From Crocinitomicaceae bacterium (GTDB lineage: Bacteria; Bacteroidota; Bacteroidia; Flavobacteriales_D; Crocinitomicaceae), in contig JAHEMR010000004.1 of the NCBI GenBank assembly GCA_024643545.1, positions 186,001-250,000 of the forward strand: DNA of 64,000 nucleotides, written 5' to 3'. Shown here piece after piece: positions 50,074-59,354 of the stretch (the first letter of the stretch is position 1; every line of letters starts with the position of its first letter). The translations under genes and the position numbers were made by a program. Below the pieces are notes generated by a model that did no database searches, had not been told where the DNA came from, and saw only the letters and a list, made by a program, of their open reading frames with translations.

Positions 50074-50148
50074 GTTTTTTTCGTTGTTCGATTTTCGTTA
50101 TCCGATCTCAGTTTTCCGATGTTTGTTCGGTTATCGGACATCCAAACC
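50074..50148. repeat. Short repetitive spacer between wzy-like and asnB-like genes
   Basis: Minus-strand reading shows repeated words (CCGATAAC, ATCGGAAAAC, ATCGGATAACG, CGAAAATCG, CGAACAACG). This is a different word set from the octamer arrays. No promoter box was seen. Confidence 0.4.
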
Positions 50149-51507
50149 CTATTTCATCAAATTCAAATGGTTCAATTTCCGTTGATTTTCGGCAGAATCC
50201 AAAGTAAAACGTTTCCGTGTTAAATAAACCAAGAAACCGTATAGTAAAATTCCCTTAAAAAGGTGATTGATGGTTGTTTGCAACTCACAATCCGGTCGTA
50301 CCGCATAGTTCAATAATGGCAGTAATAGTAAAACGTAGAAGGGTGAAACTTTTGTCCATCGTTCTACAAGTTTGAAAGTAAGGGAAAATATCAATCCTAA
50401 TACGAATGCGAAGATATAAACGCCCGTTGCTCCGTAGGCTACATAACCATCAGCAAAAATACCGAGGCCCATTGAGGTACCCCCATTAATGCTATGTCCT
50501 GAAAATTCATTAAATATTTCTTTGTCCCCAGACTTAATTTTGTTCGGCGCTAAAATTCTCGGTAGTAATGCAGCTTCTAGGTATTTGTTAACATTGGTCA
50601 TCCCTTGAAAATTCTTTCCTCGATCCATATTATCAACCGTACTTGCAAAAATCCACGCTTGATTTCCACGATTCAGCGTAGTTAATAGATTTGCGTCGCC
50701 TAAAAGATTTTCAGAACTTACATTTTCAGAACCTACTTCATAAACTGTTTCCAAACTTGCTTCCTTGGAACCTTGCCAGACTTCTTCGCGGTATTTGTAC
50801 TTAACGGCTTGAATAACAAGTAATAATAAAATCGCAACACCCCCACCCAATAAAATTTGTGTAATACTGGGTTTGTTCACATAAACATAATAAAGCCCAA
50901 AGAAGATAACCCACATAATAGCATCGTGATAAGCTCCAAAAATAAAGCCTAGTGCAAGCTCAAAAAGAAGAATTGAAACTGGCCAGATAATGTACCTTTT
51001 CAAATTAATACCCATAAGTGCAAACGCACCAACAAATCGAATTAGACCAAATAAATAAATGATGAATGCGATTTCGCCACTTACAAATAATGATGCGATT
51101 TTCAATAACAATCCAATCAAAGTGATTTTCTTTAGAAAACCCTCATTTACAATGGACAATTTATGAATATCATTGAATTTTATCTTGAAACAAGTTGTTC
51201 GAATACTATACATACCAACAAGAAAAAAAAGAAAACCAGGAATACTCAATGAGAAATAAAGATCGGGTTTAATTTTCATTGGATAAGATACCAACGTTTG
51301 ATCTAAACTATAGGTAATTGCTGGAGATATTAAATAATTAATTGCATATAGAAACAAAGCGAATTCTCTAAAAACAAAAATTTCTCTGGATTTCAAGATC
51401 AATCTCAAAAATAAATATAGAATCAACGCTTCGGAAATTGCCACATTTCCCTGAACACCAAAAAGGTATGATATAAATGCAATGAAAATGGATAATGCTA
51501 AAATCAT
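50149..51507 (-). CDS. Wzy-like O-antigen/capsule polymerase
   Basis: This polytopic membrane protein has about 10-12 TM helices, beginning ILALSIFIAFISYLFGVQG. It has a large soluble loop near residues 230-330 (EEVWQGSKEASLETVYEV, NRGNQAWIFASTVDNMDRG) and a terminal GGTSMGLGIFADGYVAYGATG segment, typical of O-antigen polymerases (Wzy/oligosaccharide repeat unit polymerase). Sequence conservation in this class is low, so the call rests on topology and the locus. It overlaps the next gene by 4 nt. Confidence 0.75.
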   Translation of the reverse strand: MILALSIFIAFISYLFGVQGNVAISEALILYLFLRLILKSREIFVFREFALFLYAINYLISPAITYSLDQTLVSYPMKIKPDLYFSLSIPGFLFFLVGMYSIRTTCFKIKFNDIHKLSIVNEGFLKKITLIGLLLKIASLFVSGEIAFIIYLFGLIRFVGAFALMGINLKRYIIWPVSILLFELALGFIFGAYHDAIMWVIFFGLYYVYVNKPSITQILLGGGVAILLLLVIQAVKYKYREEVWQGSKEASLETVYEVGSENVSSENLLGDANLLTTLNRGNQAWIFASTVDNMDRGKNFQGMTNVNKYLEAALLPRILAPNKIKSGDKEIFNEFSGHSINGGTSMGLGIFADGYVAYGATGVYIFAFVLGLIFSLTFKLVERWTKVSPFYVLLLLPLLNYAVRPDCELQTTINHLFKGILLYGFLVYLTRKRFTLDSAENQRKLNHLNLMK

Positions 51508-52517
51508 TTTAAGTCCATTTTTTTTAGTAATTCCCTCATTATTGCAGCATAAGAAAATCCACCTGATTTTGTTTGATTCATTCCATTTAATGACCTTTTT
51601 TGTAATTCAGTCATATTACTTAACGCACGTTTAACAACGCCTAAGATATCTTTTTTATTCTGATAAAAAAGAACGGAATCTTCACTAAAAAAAGACCTTG
51701 TTTCCTGATTTTCCTCAGTCAATAAAGCAGTTCCACACGCAGGAATCTCAAATGTTCTAGTGGTATGTTTTTCTGGTATCCATTTAGATAATAATCCTAA
51801 TCCGATTTTCGATTCACCAATTAATTTTGAATAGTTCAATCCAGAAATATGATGTCCAAAATAAAACAAGTTTCCGTTTCCTTTATTTCTCGATGCAAAA
51901 CGCCTCCATTTAATACCTGCCAGGGCAACTGACACGCCTGAATTGATGAGTTCTTGGATGATTTCTGAACGTTCCCTTTCAAAATGTCCAATAAAACATA
52001 CGTCATATAATTTAGCCTGAAAATCAACCAAAGGTTTATGAATGTTTTCATCATAACCTTGGGTGCAATAAATGACTTCTTTGGCTCCCTTCTCTTTATA
52101 AATGTCCAACTCAAATGACTTTGTTGTTACACAGAAATCATACAAGCCTAACCCCGCCTCAAACAAATTTGATTGGTGAAATAAAAATGCTGGATCAGGA
52201 GTAAAATGAACCAAGGTTTTTGCTCTTTGACGTAAGTAATCTAATGTCCCGGGAGAAATAAACACTCCTTTATCAATCCAAATAAGGTCATAGTTTTTTT
52301 CTTGCTTAACTTTTTGAAGAATACTCTGATTAATTTTTTTGATAAGAGGTCCAACTTTATAACGCCATCCAATTGATCGAAACGGTTTCCAAACTGATGC
52401 TATTAATGGAGTGATATTCACAAGATCAATTTGCTGATTCAAAATTTCAGACATTATTTCATACCTCATTCTAGAGGTCGACCCTTCTTCACATTGGCCA
52501 ATGTACAGTGTTTTCAT
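51504..52517 (-). CDS. CgeB-like glycosyltransferase
   Basis: The N-terminus KTLYIGQCEEGSTSRMRYEIM, the middle TLVHFTPDPAFLFHQS and VCFIGHFERERSEII, and the C-terminal region KHTTRTFEIPACGTALLTE with EETRSFF match the CgeB/GT1-like 'spore maturation' type glycosyltransferases often found in O-antigen loci. The sugar specificity is unknown. ATGA-type 4-nt overlaps join it to both neighbours. Confidence 0.82.
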   Translation of the reverse strand: MKTLYIGQCEEGSTSRMRYEIMSEILNQQIDLVNITPLIASVWKPFRSIGWRYKVGPLIKKINQSILQKVKQEKNYDLIWIDKGVFISPGTLDYLRQRAKTLVHFTPDPAFLFHQSNLFEAGLGLYDFCVTTKSFELDIYKEKGAKEVIYCTQGYDENIHKPLVDFQAKLYDVCFIGHFERERSEIIQELINSGVSVALAGIKWRRFASRNKGNGNLFYFGHHISGLNYSKLIGESKIGLGLLSKWIPEKHTTRTFEIPACGTALLTEENQETRSFFSEDSVLFYQNKKDILGVVKRALSNMTELQKRSLNGMNQTKSGGFSYAAIMRELLKKMDLK

Positions 52518-53488
52518 TTCAATAAGGCATCTACTTTTAAAACGTATTTATTTATTGAGAAAAATTGCTGTGCCCTTAATCGCGCCTTCAAAAGTAATTC
52601 AGGTGAGAAATTCAAATATTGAATATAATCCATCAATTTTACATAGTCATTTGAATCAACCAAATATGGATATTCCACTATATTGCCAATTTCTCCTATT
52701 CCTCCATGATTAAAACCAATGATCGGCACACCAAAATCGAGGGCTTCAAAGAAAATCCTACCTAGAGGTTCCATTTCATTCAGATGTAACAACAAATCAA
52801 CACTTTGATAAATTTCTGTTTTGTTTTGAATAAAGCCATGAAAAATTATTCGAGAATCGGATTCAAGTTTATTTTTAATCACTTGAGGGAGATTGGAATC
52901 CATGTGGCCAAATAAATGAAAACGTACATCTGGATTACCCAGTTTTAATAATTCAATGAGGTGATGAATGCCCTTTGAGTTTGTCACCCTTCCAACAATA
53001 CCTACATTTACTTTTGATGTTTTATTTAATTGAAATACTTCCAGACGCTCAAAATGGAAGCCATCGTGAATGACTTCGCACCATTTATTTAAGTTTTTTG
53101 CTAAAAAATTAGAAACTACAATGAGCTTCATGTTCGAAGAAACATGGTAATGATTCAATCTCTGACAATCTTCCAGTATTCGAACGTGTATAATAAATGA
53201 AGACTTTTTAAAAATGCGTGCAAGTAAATTAAGGTATCTAAAATGTCCAGCTTCATTGCAATAAATTATCGCCGGTTTTTTTAATAGAATAAAAAATACT
53301 TGTAAGTATAAGTACACGACCTTTTTGAACCCAATTGATCTAACTTTTCTTTGAGTTAATTTTTCTTGAAATAAACTTACTTTCGGCACAAAAAAATAGT
53401 CAAAATCAAGTTCACTATTAATGATATAGTCGAAAAGCACATTTTCGCTACCGTAGAGATTTCCTGATGGACTTATTAAAATCCTCAA
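52514..53488 (-). CDS. Family 4 glycosyltransferase
   Basis: This GT-B enzyme has an N-terminal ILISPSGNLYGSENVLFDYI and a donor domain with VGIVGRVTNSKGIHHLIELL, FHGFIQNKTEIYQSVDLLLHLNEMEPLGRIFFEA (quoted in parts) and GVPIIGFNHGGIGEIG. It has 324 residues, slightly short for GT4. The donor is not predictable. It overlaps both neighbours by 4 nt. Confidence 0.87.
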   Translation of the reverse strand: MRILISPSGNLYGSENVLFDYIINSELDFDYFFVPKVSLFQEKLTQRKVRSIGFKKVVYLYLQVFFILLKKPAIIYCNEAGHFRYLNLLARIFKKSSFIIHVRILEDCQRLNHYHVSSNMKLIVVSNFLAKNLNKWCEVIHDGFHFERLEVFQLNKTSKVNVGIVGRVTNSKGIHHLIELLKLGNPDVRFHLFGHMDSNLPQVIKNKLESDSRIIFHGFIQNKTEIYQSVDLLLHLNEMEPLGRIFFEALDFGVPIIGFNHGGIGEIGNIVEYPYLVDSNDYVKLMDYIQYLNFSPELLLKARLRAQQFFSINKYVLKVDALLK

Positions 53489-54465
53489 TTTTTAAATTTA
53501 ATGTTTGAAGCGATTTTTTTGAATGGAATCTCTACATAATTATTTATCAAATAACTGATCCAAATAACAACCGAGGATATCAAAATAAACGAAGAAAATC
53601 TAAATACATAATTATCAGAAATTTTCAGGCACACATTTATGAGTAAAAAACCAATTATAGTATGGAATAAATACAATGAATATGAAATCTTACCTAAAAA
53701 TCTAAGTGAATTTAATTTTAGTTCTTTATTAATATTCAAAACCATCGTCACCAATGTTCCCACAATAAAAGTTGTTATATCTAGCGTGTAAAAAATCATA
53801 GTTAATACAATTCCTAATGAAATAACATAGTCTCGTATTGTAAGAACTTTATGATCGAATTGTGCTTTCATGATACCCAATAAGAAAATAGGAAACCATT
53901 TAAATAATTCGACTTCAGGTAATTGATTACTTAATATAATGCAAGTGATTAAAAAGCAAATATTCGCGTAAACGCTGTACTTTTTTGAAAATAAAGGAAA
54001 TAAAATAGCAAGTAAAAAATAAAATTGAAATTCAATAGCTAAGGTCCAATAGACGATGCTCAACCAATTGAAATGAGTAAAAGGAATCACATATCCTAAG
54101 TGAGAAATTATTTGATTGACAGTAAGTGTAATTTCATTTCCATTTCCATGCTCAAACAAACTGAACTTAATGAATGCAATAAAAATTATCAGCACTAAGG
54201 ATAGAATATATGGTGGTTCAATTCGAATGATTCTTTTCAGGATAAATGCTGGCATATTTTTCAAACGATATTCCGATTTAAAAAGTGAATCAAAGAGAAT
54301 AAATCCCGAAATAATGAAAAAAACTTGAACACCAAGTTTGCCATAATCAAAAACGTCCATTAAAAATTCAGACTTCAGGTAATTATTGGAAACACAAACG
54401 AAATGGAAAAGCATGACTGATAACGCGGAAAAGCCTCTTAATTCAGTGATCATCCTATTTTCCAT
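53485..54465 (-). CDS. Acyltransferase-3 family membrane protein (O-acetyltransferase)
   Basis: This protein of about ten TM helices has the OafA/YrhL-type signature ELRGFSALSVMLFHFVC, whose Arg and His are catalytic in the family. VQVFFIISGFILFDS and ILKRIIRIEPPYILSL follow. It probably O-acetylates a sugar of the surface glycan using acetyl-CoA. An internal start at 54453 (MITELRG) is equally possible. It overlaps neighbours by 4 and 11 nt. Confidence 0.88.
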   Translation of the reverse strand: MENRMITELRGFSALSVMLFHFVCVSNNYLKSEFLMDVFDYGKLGVQVFFIISGFILFDSLFKSEYRLKNMPAFILKRIIRIEPPYILSLVLIIFIAFIKFSLFEHGNGNEITLTVNQIISHLGYVIPFTHFNWLSIVYWTLAIEFQFYFLLAILFPLFSKKYSVYANICFLITCIILSNQLPEVELFKWFPIFLLGIMKAQFDHKVLTIRDYVISLGIVLTMIFYTLDITTFIVGTLVTMVLNINKELKLNSLRFLGKISYSLYLFHTIIGFLLINVCLKISDNYVFRFSSFILISSVVIWISYLINNYVEIPFKKIASNIKFKN

Positions 54466-55594
54466 TGCATAGTCTTAAGGATTTCATCAATTCGCTTGTA
54501 GCGTTTTCTGCCGTGTAATCATGTGAGAAATTCATTGAATCATTGAAAACAGGCAAGTGATTTTTCTCTGAAATCTCAATATTATTAAAATCAATGCATA
54601 CGACTTTGGTATTTTCTAATGATTGAAATTCATAACATCCGATCATTTCCTTCGGGAACCAAACGTCTAAGCCAACTCTGAGGTATTCAAAAAGCTTATT
54701 AGGTTGAGCGTAAATTTGATTTTGGGTTTTACATTTATACAGGATCAATCCAATTTTATTAGATTGGAGCAAATGCGGCAAATCGCTATTCTTGACCTCT
54801 CCTAACAAGGTAATATTTGTGTAGTTGTTCCTATGAATAAAGTCTAAAAAATACTGAGGAATTCGATTTGAAACAATTTCAAGTGTAGCTTCCGGTCTTG
54901 AACCAATATATATGCACATTTCTTTTACGTAGGTGTCCTCAAAATTAATTGGACCTACATATATAAATCGGAGGCAATTTTTTCCTGTTGGCACTTGAAT
55001 TGTTTCACTTTTTACCTTGTTCCAGTCAGACATTGGATAATTTGGCATCACCCTCAAAATTTGATCGTTTTTTATATTACAATCGTTTGCAAAAAATGCT
55101 AATCTCTCCTTATTGGTGTGTGAAATCCATTTAAAACTATCGTACATTTTTTTTTCTACGGAATGTGAAAGGCGCTCTATGAACATTCCTGTTGCATATT
55201 CATCCTTTGTTGTGTACTCATGGTAATGGACAAAAAGTTCTTTCTGTTTAAAAATCCATTTGTACATTAAACATGGTAAAGCAGAAATACTTTCGAAGTA
55301 TATAATTTTTTTTGGCCTTTTAAGAAGAAGAAATGTAAAACATTTAATGTAAAATAATAGGTATCCAGCGAAAAGTCGCACAAATCTATTTTGATAACCG
55401 ATAAACGTATCAGACCAATGAATCTCAGAATTTTCGATTGAGAAATCGCGACCACTTTTAGATGAAACAGTACTAAAAACCGAAAGTTTTACATTTTCTT
55501 TCTTTGCAAATATTTTAAGTAAATTTTGAATGGGTGGATACCCATCCAAAGGCCTAAAATGTATGATTACGATATGATTTTTTTGTTCAATCAA
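54455..55594 (-). CDS. Glycosyltransferase (GT-B type)
   Basis: The N-terminus HIVIIHFRPLDGYPPIQNLL, the middle ELFVHYHEYTTKDEYATG and the C-terminal FEYLRVGLDVWFPKEMIGCYE resemble GT4-like enzymes of polysaccharide loci, but the family match is weak. The start is a TTG; no ATG is in frame nearby. The 161-nt gap upstream is the largest inside the middle of the locus and may hold a promoter, although no perfect TAnnTTTG was seen. Confidence 0.7.
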   Translation of the reverse strand: MIEQKNHIVIIHFRPLDGYPPIQNLLKIFAKKENVKLSVFSTVSSKSGRDFSIENSEIHWSDTFIGYQNRFVRLFAGYLLFYIKCFTFLLLKRPKKIIYFESISALPCLMYKWIFKQKELFVHYHEYTTKDEYATGMFIERLSHSVEKKMYDSFKWISHTNKERLAFFANDCNIKNDQILRVMPNYPMSDWNKVKSETIQVPTGKNCLRFIYVGPINFEDTYVKEMCIYIGSRPEATLEIVSNRIPQYFLDFIHRNNYTNITLLGEVKNSDLPHLLQSNKIGLILYKCKTQNQIYAQPNKLFEYLRVGLDVWFPKEMIGCYEFQSLENTKVVCIDFNNIEISEKNHLPVFNDSMNFSHDYTAENATSELMKSLRLCNGK

Positions 55595-55755
55595 TTTTAG
55601 ACAATGAAGTGCGAAAAAAAATAATGAAAACTCACTTTTTGATTTTATTTATTTTTCATTTACCTTAACGAAGTGTCCGTAATTAGATGATATATCACAC
55701 CTAATCATAAGCGTTAATTCGTCATTTGGATTTGTGTTTTTTCTTTGTAAATAAT

Positions 55756-56892
55756 TTAATTGCATCCGACGTCCAACAGTATTTTTTTGCAATTCAAGGA
55801 ATAGGTATGCTCTTCAGCAAATTCCTTTCTGTTTTTTTTTAATTCAGCATTATTTAAATTGGTAAGATTCGAAAATAAAAGGGTCTCATCCATCTTTTCA
55901 TTAATGGTCATTTCTAAAAGATCCTTTCTTCCTGAATAGTAGGAAAAATAGGTTGAATAAATAACCTTCCCAGTAGACAAGAACTCAAGAATCTTATGAC
56001 TATTCGAGCCACTACTTTGACCATTAATAGGATCGTAACAAATTAGAAAGGCGTCCATTTGATGAAGCTCAAAAGCTAAATCTTTTTTTGTTAATACTCC
56101 ATGAAAAACAGTGTTACTTAGGTTTTTGATTTTTTCTAAATAACCGTGATTTTCCAAATTTCTTGAAGAACCGATATTACTTAATTCTTCCAAATGCGAG
56201 CCGTAAAAATGAAATGTAATAGTGGGATTCATTTTTATTATTCGAAATAATTTTGGGTAATCGATATCATTAAAAAGGAAATTACCAGAAAGACCAACAT
56301 TAATTCCTTCGTATTTTTTTGATAGGTTTTCAGGAATATTAAGAAACTCTTCACTCAAACCATGGTTGATTAATAGTTGAGGAATACTTGGCAAAACACT
56401 TTTAAATAAGTCTAAAATATGCTGAGATACACTTACTATGAGATTTGCATTCTTTGCGGAAAGAAAATTTTGCTTCCCTTTTGGTTCATCTGCTGAAAAA
56501 AATATTTTTCTACAATTTAATCCATTTAAAGGGAAGTTATTTGATAAATCAAAACTTAAAATGATATCTGGCGTACCTGTTTTTCGTAAAACAAACCATC
56601 TTTGGATATATACTAATCGATTAAACAGCCAGGGAAGATGAAATTTTATATATGATGAAAAAAAGAATGTATGCGAAAGAACCCATAGATTTTCGTGTGC
56701 TGTTTTTTCAATTGAAAGATTAAACCAAGAACCTATTTTCATTTCCTTTGGCGGATTAATGAAGAAAACTTTATACCCTAACTTTGAGAGTTCTACTGCA
56801 TAGTGATGCTTGGAAATAAACATCTTTCCCCATGTTTGAGGTGAAACAATTATAGCGGTTTTAATTCTATCTTTTTTAAAATTTATAGACAC
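55756..56892 (-). CDS. Glycosyltransferase (GT-B type)
   Basis: This starts with GTG. The N-terminal domain shows TAIIVSPQTWGKMFISKHHYAVELSKLGYKVFFI (quoted in part as AVELSKLGYKVFFINPP) and KNANLIVSVSQHILD. The C-terminal domain shows VGLSGNFLFNDIDYP, VFHGVLTKKDLAFELHQMDAFLICYD and SNSHKILEFLSTGKVI. The pattern is that of GT1/GT4-like enzymes. The start lies inside the amidotransferase gene (17-nt overlap), indicating coupling. Confidence 0.78.
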   Translation of the reverse strand: MSINFKKDRIKTAIIVSPQTWGKMFISKHHYAVELSKLGYKVFFINPPKEMKIGSWFNLSIEKTAHENLWVLSHTFFFSSYIKFHLPWLFNRLVYIQRWFVLRKTGTPDIILSFDLSNNFPLNGLNCRKIFFSADEPKGKQNFLSAKNANLIVSVSQHILDLFKSVLPSIPQLLINHGLSEEFLNIPENLSKKYEGINVGLSGNFLFNDIDYPKLFRIIKMNPTITFHFYGSHLEELSNIGSSRNLENHGYLEKIKNLSNTVFHGVLTKKDLAFELHQMDAFLICYDPINGQSSGSNSHKILEFLSTGKVIYSTYFSYYSGRKDLLEMTINEKMDETLLFSNLTNLNNAELKKNRKEFAEEHTYSLNCKKILLDVGCN

Positions 56893-57997
56893 TGTAATAA
56901 AGTTTTAACTCATCCATCAATTTAAGACTCGAACCAAATGTTTCATGCGAGTTATAAGCAGCTTTTATGTAGTCATTAAATGACTCTTTTGTAAAGTTTA
57001 ATTTTTTCAAAACGAAATCACTATCTTTTCTGAATAACTCAGCTGGATAAATTGGTTGATCAAGCTCAATCATCGCCTGCTTTTTGTTCATTTGACCTGA
57101 AAAAATCAAATTAGATAAATGTGCCTTTCTCTTATCCACCCTGAACTTTGATGGTAAAATATATCCTTGATAAAATCGAGTAAATACCGATTCATAATGT
57201 TTACCACCATAGTCAACCCAATTGAGCTCTCTTTGTATTATTTCCTTTACCGCATTCTTATTGTAAGTAAGTAAATTCAGTGGTTTCCAAACTTCAAACT
57301 TTTTAGTTCGTGCATAAATCCTGCGCAGAATCGGATGAATTAATGGATATTTTTTTAGTTTTAATTTTCCGAATTTCTTTTGAATGGAAAGTAAATTGCT
57401 TGAACTTTTAAATGTCCAAGCCTTTGGTAAGGTGTATTCAGTTACCACATTATCTCCACTCCAAATATGCTTTATGTTCTTTTCAGTTGCTATTCTATTC
57501 ACAACATTAGCGATTGCAATATCCGTCGCGGCCTCTATATCAATGACATTGGCTTTAAAATATGCCAATTGAATATCCTTAAATTCTGTCCAATCGATTA
57601 CATACGTGAAGAGATCAAATCCTAATTTCTGGATGATATTTTGAATGTTTTTGACAGCCAACTCAGAGTTCCAACCGTTATCGAAATGCACGCAAAGCAT
57701 GCGTAAACCTGCTTCTTTAGCCAAGTAAGCTAAATAAGTAGAGTCTACCCCACCACTTACCCCTAAAATACAATCATATTTTTTGCCTTTACCGTCGGCT
57801 TTTATTTGATTGATTATTTCTTGGTATCTGGTAATACCAGCTTCTCCTTTTATTAGGAGTTCTTTTTCTGCCTGTAAATACTCATAATAGTAATTACAAA
57901 TTCCTTGTTCATCAAATGTTATATCTGGGTCTGCTATATTGTCCATAACAGATAAGCTACATTGTCGGTAATTTTGATCGTCTTTACTGAGTACCAT
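56876..57997 (-). CDS. N-acetyl sugar amidotransferase (WbpG-like)
   Basis: WbpG-type enzymes, together with HisH and HisF-like partners, convert an N-acetyl group of a diacetamido sugar to an acetamidino group. The PP-loop ILGVSGGVDSTYLAYL is near residue 78, with LCVHFDNGWNSELA and ANVIDIEAATDIAI after it. The N-terminal region DPDITFDEQGICNY keeps the family pattern, but the expected CxxC pairs read CSLS and CNYY, so two of four zinc-type Cys are missing. The gene is immediately adjacent to its two partners, with a 1-nt overlap upstream. Confidence 0.92.
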   Translation of the reverse strand: MVLSKDDQNYRQCSLSVMDNIADPDITFDEQGICNYYYEYLQAEKELLIKGEAGITRYQEIINQIKADGKGKKYDCILGVSGGVDSTYLAYLAKEAGLRMLCVHFDNGWNSELAVKNIQNIIQKLGFDLFTYVIDWTEFKDIQLAYFKANVIDIEAATDIAIANVVNRIATEKNIKHIWSGDNVVTEYTLPKAWTFKSSSNLLSIQKKFGKLKLKKYPLIHPILRRIYARTKKFEVWKPLNLLTYNKNAVKEIIQRELNWVDYGGKHYESVFTRFYQGYILPSKFRVDKRKAHLSNLIFSGQMNKKQAMIELDQPIYPAELFRKDSDFVLKKLNFTKESFNDYIKAAYNSHETFGSSLKLMDELKLYYSVYKF

Positions 57998-58746
57998 TAC
58001 GAATAAAAAAAATTACTAGGATAAGAAATCAAAACCGCATTGTGTGGCCTTTGATAGATAAAAATACTGCCTGCAGCCATCCCTGATGCCCCATTATTAG
58101 CAGCTTCTAAAAAGTCATCATTTTGACTAGCTCCTCCGGAAATAATCAATGGGATATTTACTTCCTTAACCATTTCTTTAAGAAAAACTTGATTGTAACC
58201 TGTGTAGGTGCCTTCTCGATTAATATCATTCAAAATGAGCTCACCAGCACCCATACTTTCGTAAAGTCTAGCCAATTCAGTGATGCTTTTGCTTGATTTG
58301 ATGCTGCCATTTTTGAAATAGGCATTTGTTTTCCCGAAAATGTTTTTCTTAAAATCAATACATACTGAAACGGACTGAGCACCATATATTTCTCCAATCT
58401 GTTTGATAAGCGTAATATTTTCATTTAAAACGGTATTCAAAACTATCTTTTCAATTCCTAAATGAAATATTTTTTGAGCAATCTCTATATTTCTAACACC
58501 TCCGCCATATGCTACAGGCATAAAGGCTTCAGAAACAATTTCTTCAATTAATTGGTAATCTGGTTCCATATTTTGATTTGAGCAGTCAATATCTAAAATC
58601 ATGAGCTCATCGACTTGCTTCTCATTGAAAATACGAACCGCGTTTATTGGATCACCTACATAACTCGGGTTTTTAAACTGCTTGGTCTTATACAAAGCAC
58701 CTTTGTGTAGCAATAAGACCGGAATGATGCGTGGTTGGAGAGGCAT
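57997..58746 (-). CDS. HisF2/AglZ-like acetamidino-modification protein
   Basis: This paralogue of the HisF cyclase forms the ammonia-using half of the WbpG pathway. It has the (beta-alpha)8 barrel pattern RIIPVLLLHKGALYKTKQF, VAYGGGVRNIEIAQKIF, SVCIDFKKNIF and LIISGGASQNDDF. The catalytic Asp of true HisF in IIPCLD is replaced (IIPVLL), the hallmark of this specialised group, so it is not a histidine biosynthesis enzyme. It shares one base with the HisH-like stop (TAATG). Confidence 0.9.
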   Translation of the reverse strand: MPLQPRIIPVLLLHKGALYKTKQFKNPSYVGDPINAVRIFNEKQVDELMILDIDCSNQNMEPDYQLIEEIVSEAFMPVAYGGGVRNIEIAQKIFHLGIEKIVLNTVLNENITLIKQIGEIYGAQSVSVCIDFKKNIFGKTNAYFKNGSIKSSKSITELARLYESMGAGELILNDINREGTYTGYNQVFLKEMVKEVNIPLIISGGASQNDDFLEAANNGASGMAAGSIFIYQRPHNAVLISYPSNFFYS

Positions 58747-59354
58747 TAGATTGTTACGAAATTTTTAAGGAGTTCCATTCCAAACTGATGACTCTTTTCT
58801 GGGTGAAATTGGAGTCCAAAGATGTTTTCATGTTGAATTCCGGAAACAAAGTCATGTCCATAATTTGTTATTCCAAGAACATCTTCATACTTATTGCAAC
58901 TAACGTAATAGGAATGAACAAAATAATATCGTGGCTTGTCCGAGATACCTTGAAGTAATTTGGACGGATGTTTCCAGGAAACTTCATTCCAACCCATATG
59001 AGGGATTTTTAATGTAGCGTCTGGTAGATCAAATTTCTTTGTTTGCGCATCAACTAATCCTAAACCATTTACATTTCCTTCCTCACTAAAATTTGTAAGT
59101 AGTTGCATACCTAAGCAAATTCCAAGTATTGGTTTTTGTTTTATTATTGCATGCTCTTTAATAATAGTAGCAATTCCCGAATTTTCTAATTGCTGCATGC
59201 CATGAGAGAAATGACCTACACCAGGTAATATCAAACGATCCGCAGATTTTAAAACACTTAAATCATCGGTGATAATTGAATCATGTCCTAAAAAAGAAAG
59301 CATGTTCTTAATCGATTTAGGATTTCCTAGATTGTAATTTATGATGGATGTCAA
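58746..59354 (-). CDS. hisH: HisH-like glutamine amidotransferase subunit
   Basis: This class I glutaminase supplies ammonia to HisF2. The catalytic Cys is in GICLGMQLL and the His/Glu pair in LQFHPEKSHQFG near the C-terminus. It starts with TTG, which overlaps the preceding stop as TTGA. Homology (MTSIINYNLGN versus the usual MxxIIDYGxGN) supports this start. No other his genes are near, so it belongs to the acetamidino pathway and not histidine synthesis. Confidence 0.9.
   Translation of the reverse strand: MTSIINYNLGNPKSIKNMLSFLGHDSIITDDLSVLKSADRLILPGVGHFSHGMQQLENSGIATIIKEHAIIKQKPILGICLGMQLLTNFSEEGNVNGLGLVDAQTKKFDLPDATLKIPHMGWNEVSWKHPSKLLQGISDKPRYYFVHSYYVSCNKYEDVLGITNYGHDFVSGIQHENIFGLQFHPEKSHQFGMELLKNFVTI

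Noticed and set aside
58746-59354. HisH as part of histidine biosynthesis
   Set aside because: It sits with HisF2 lacking the catalytic Asp and a WbpG-like enzyme, and there are no other his genes, so the acetamidino pathway fits better.
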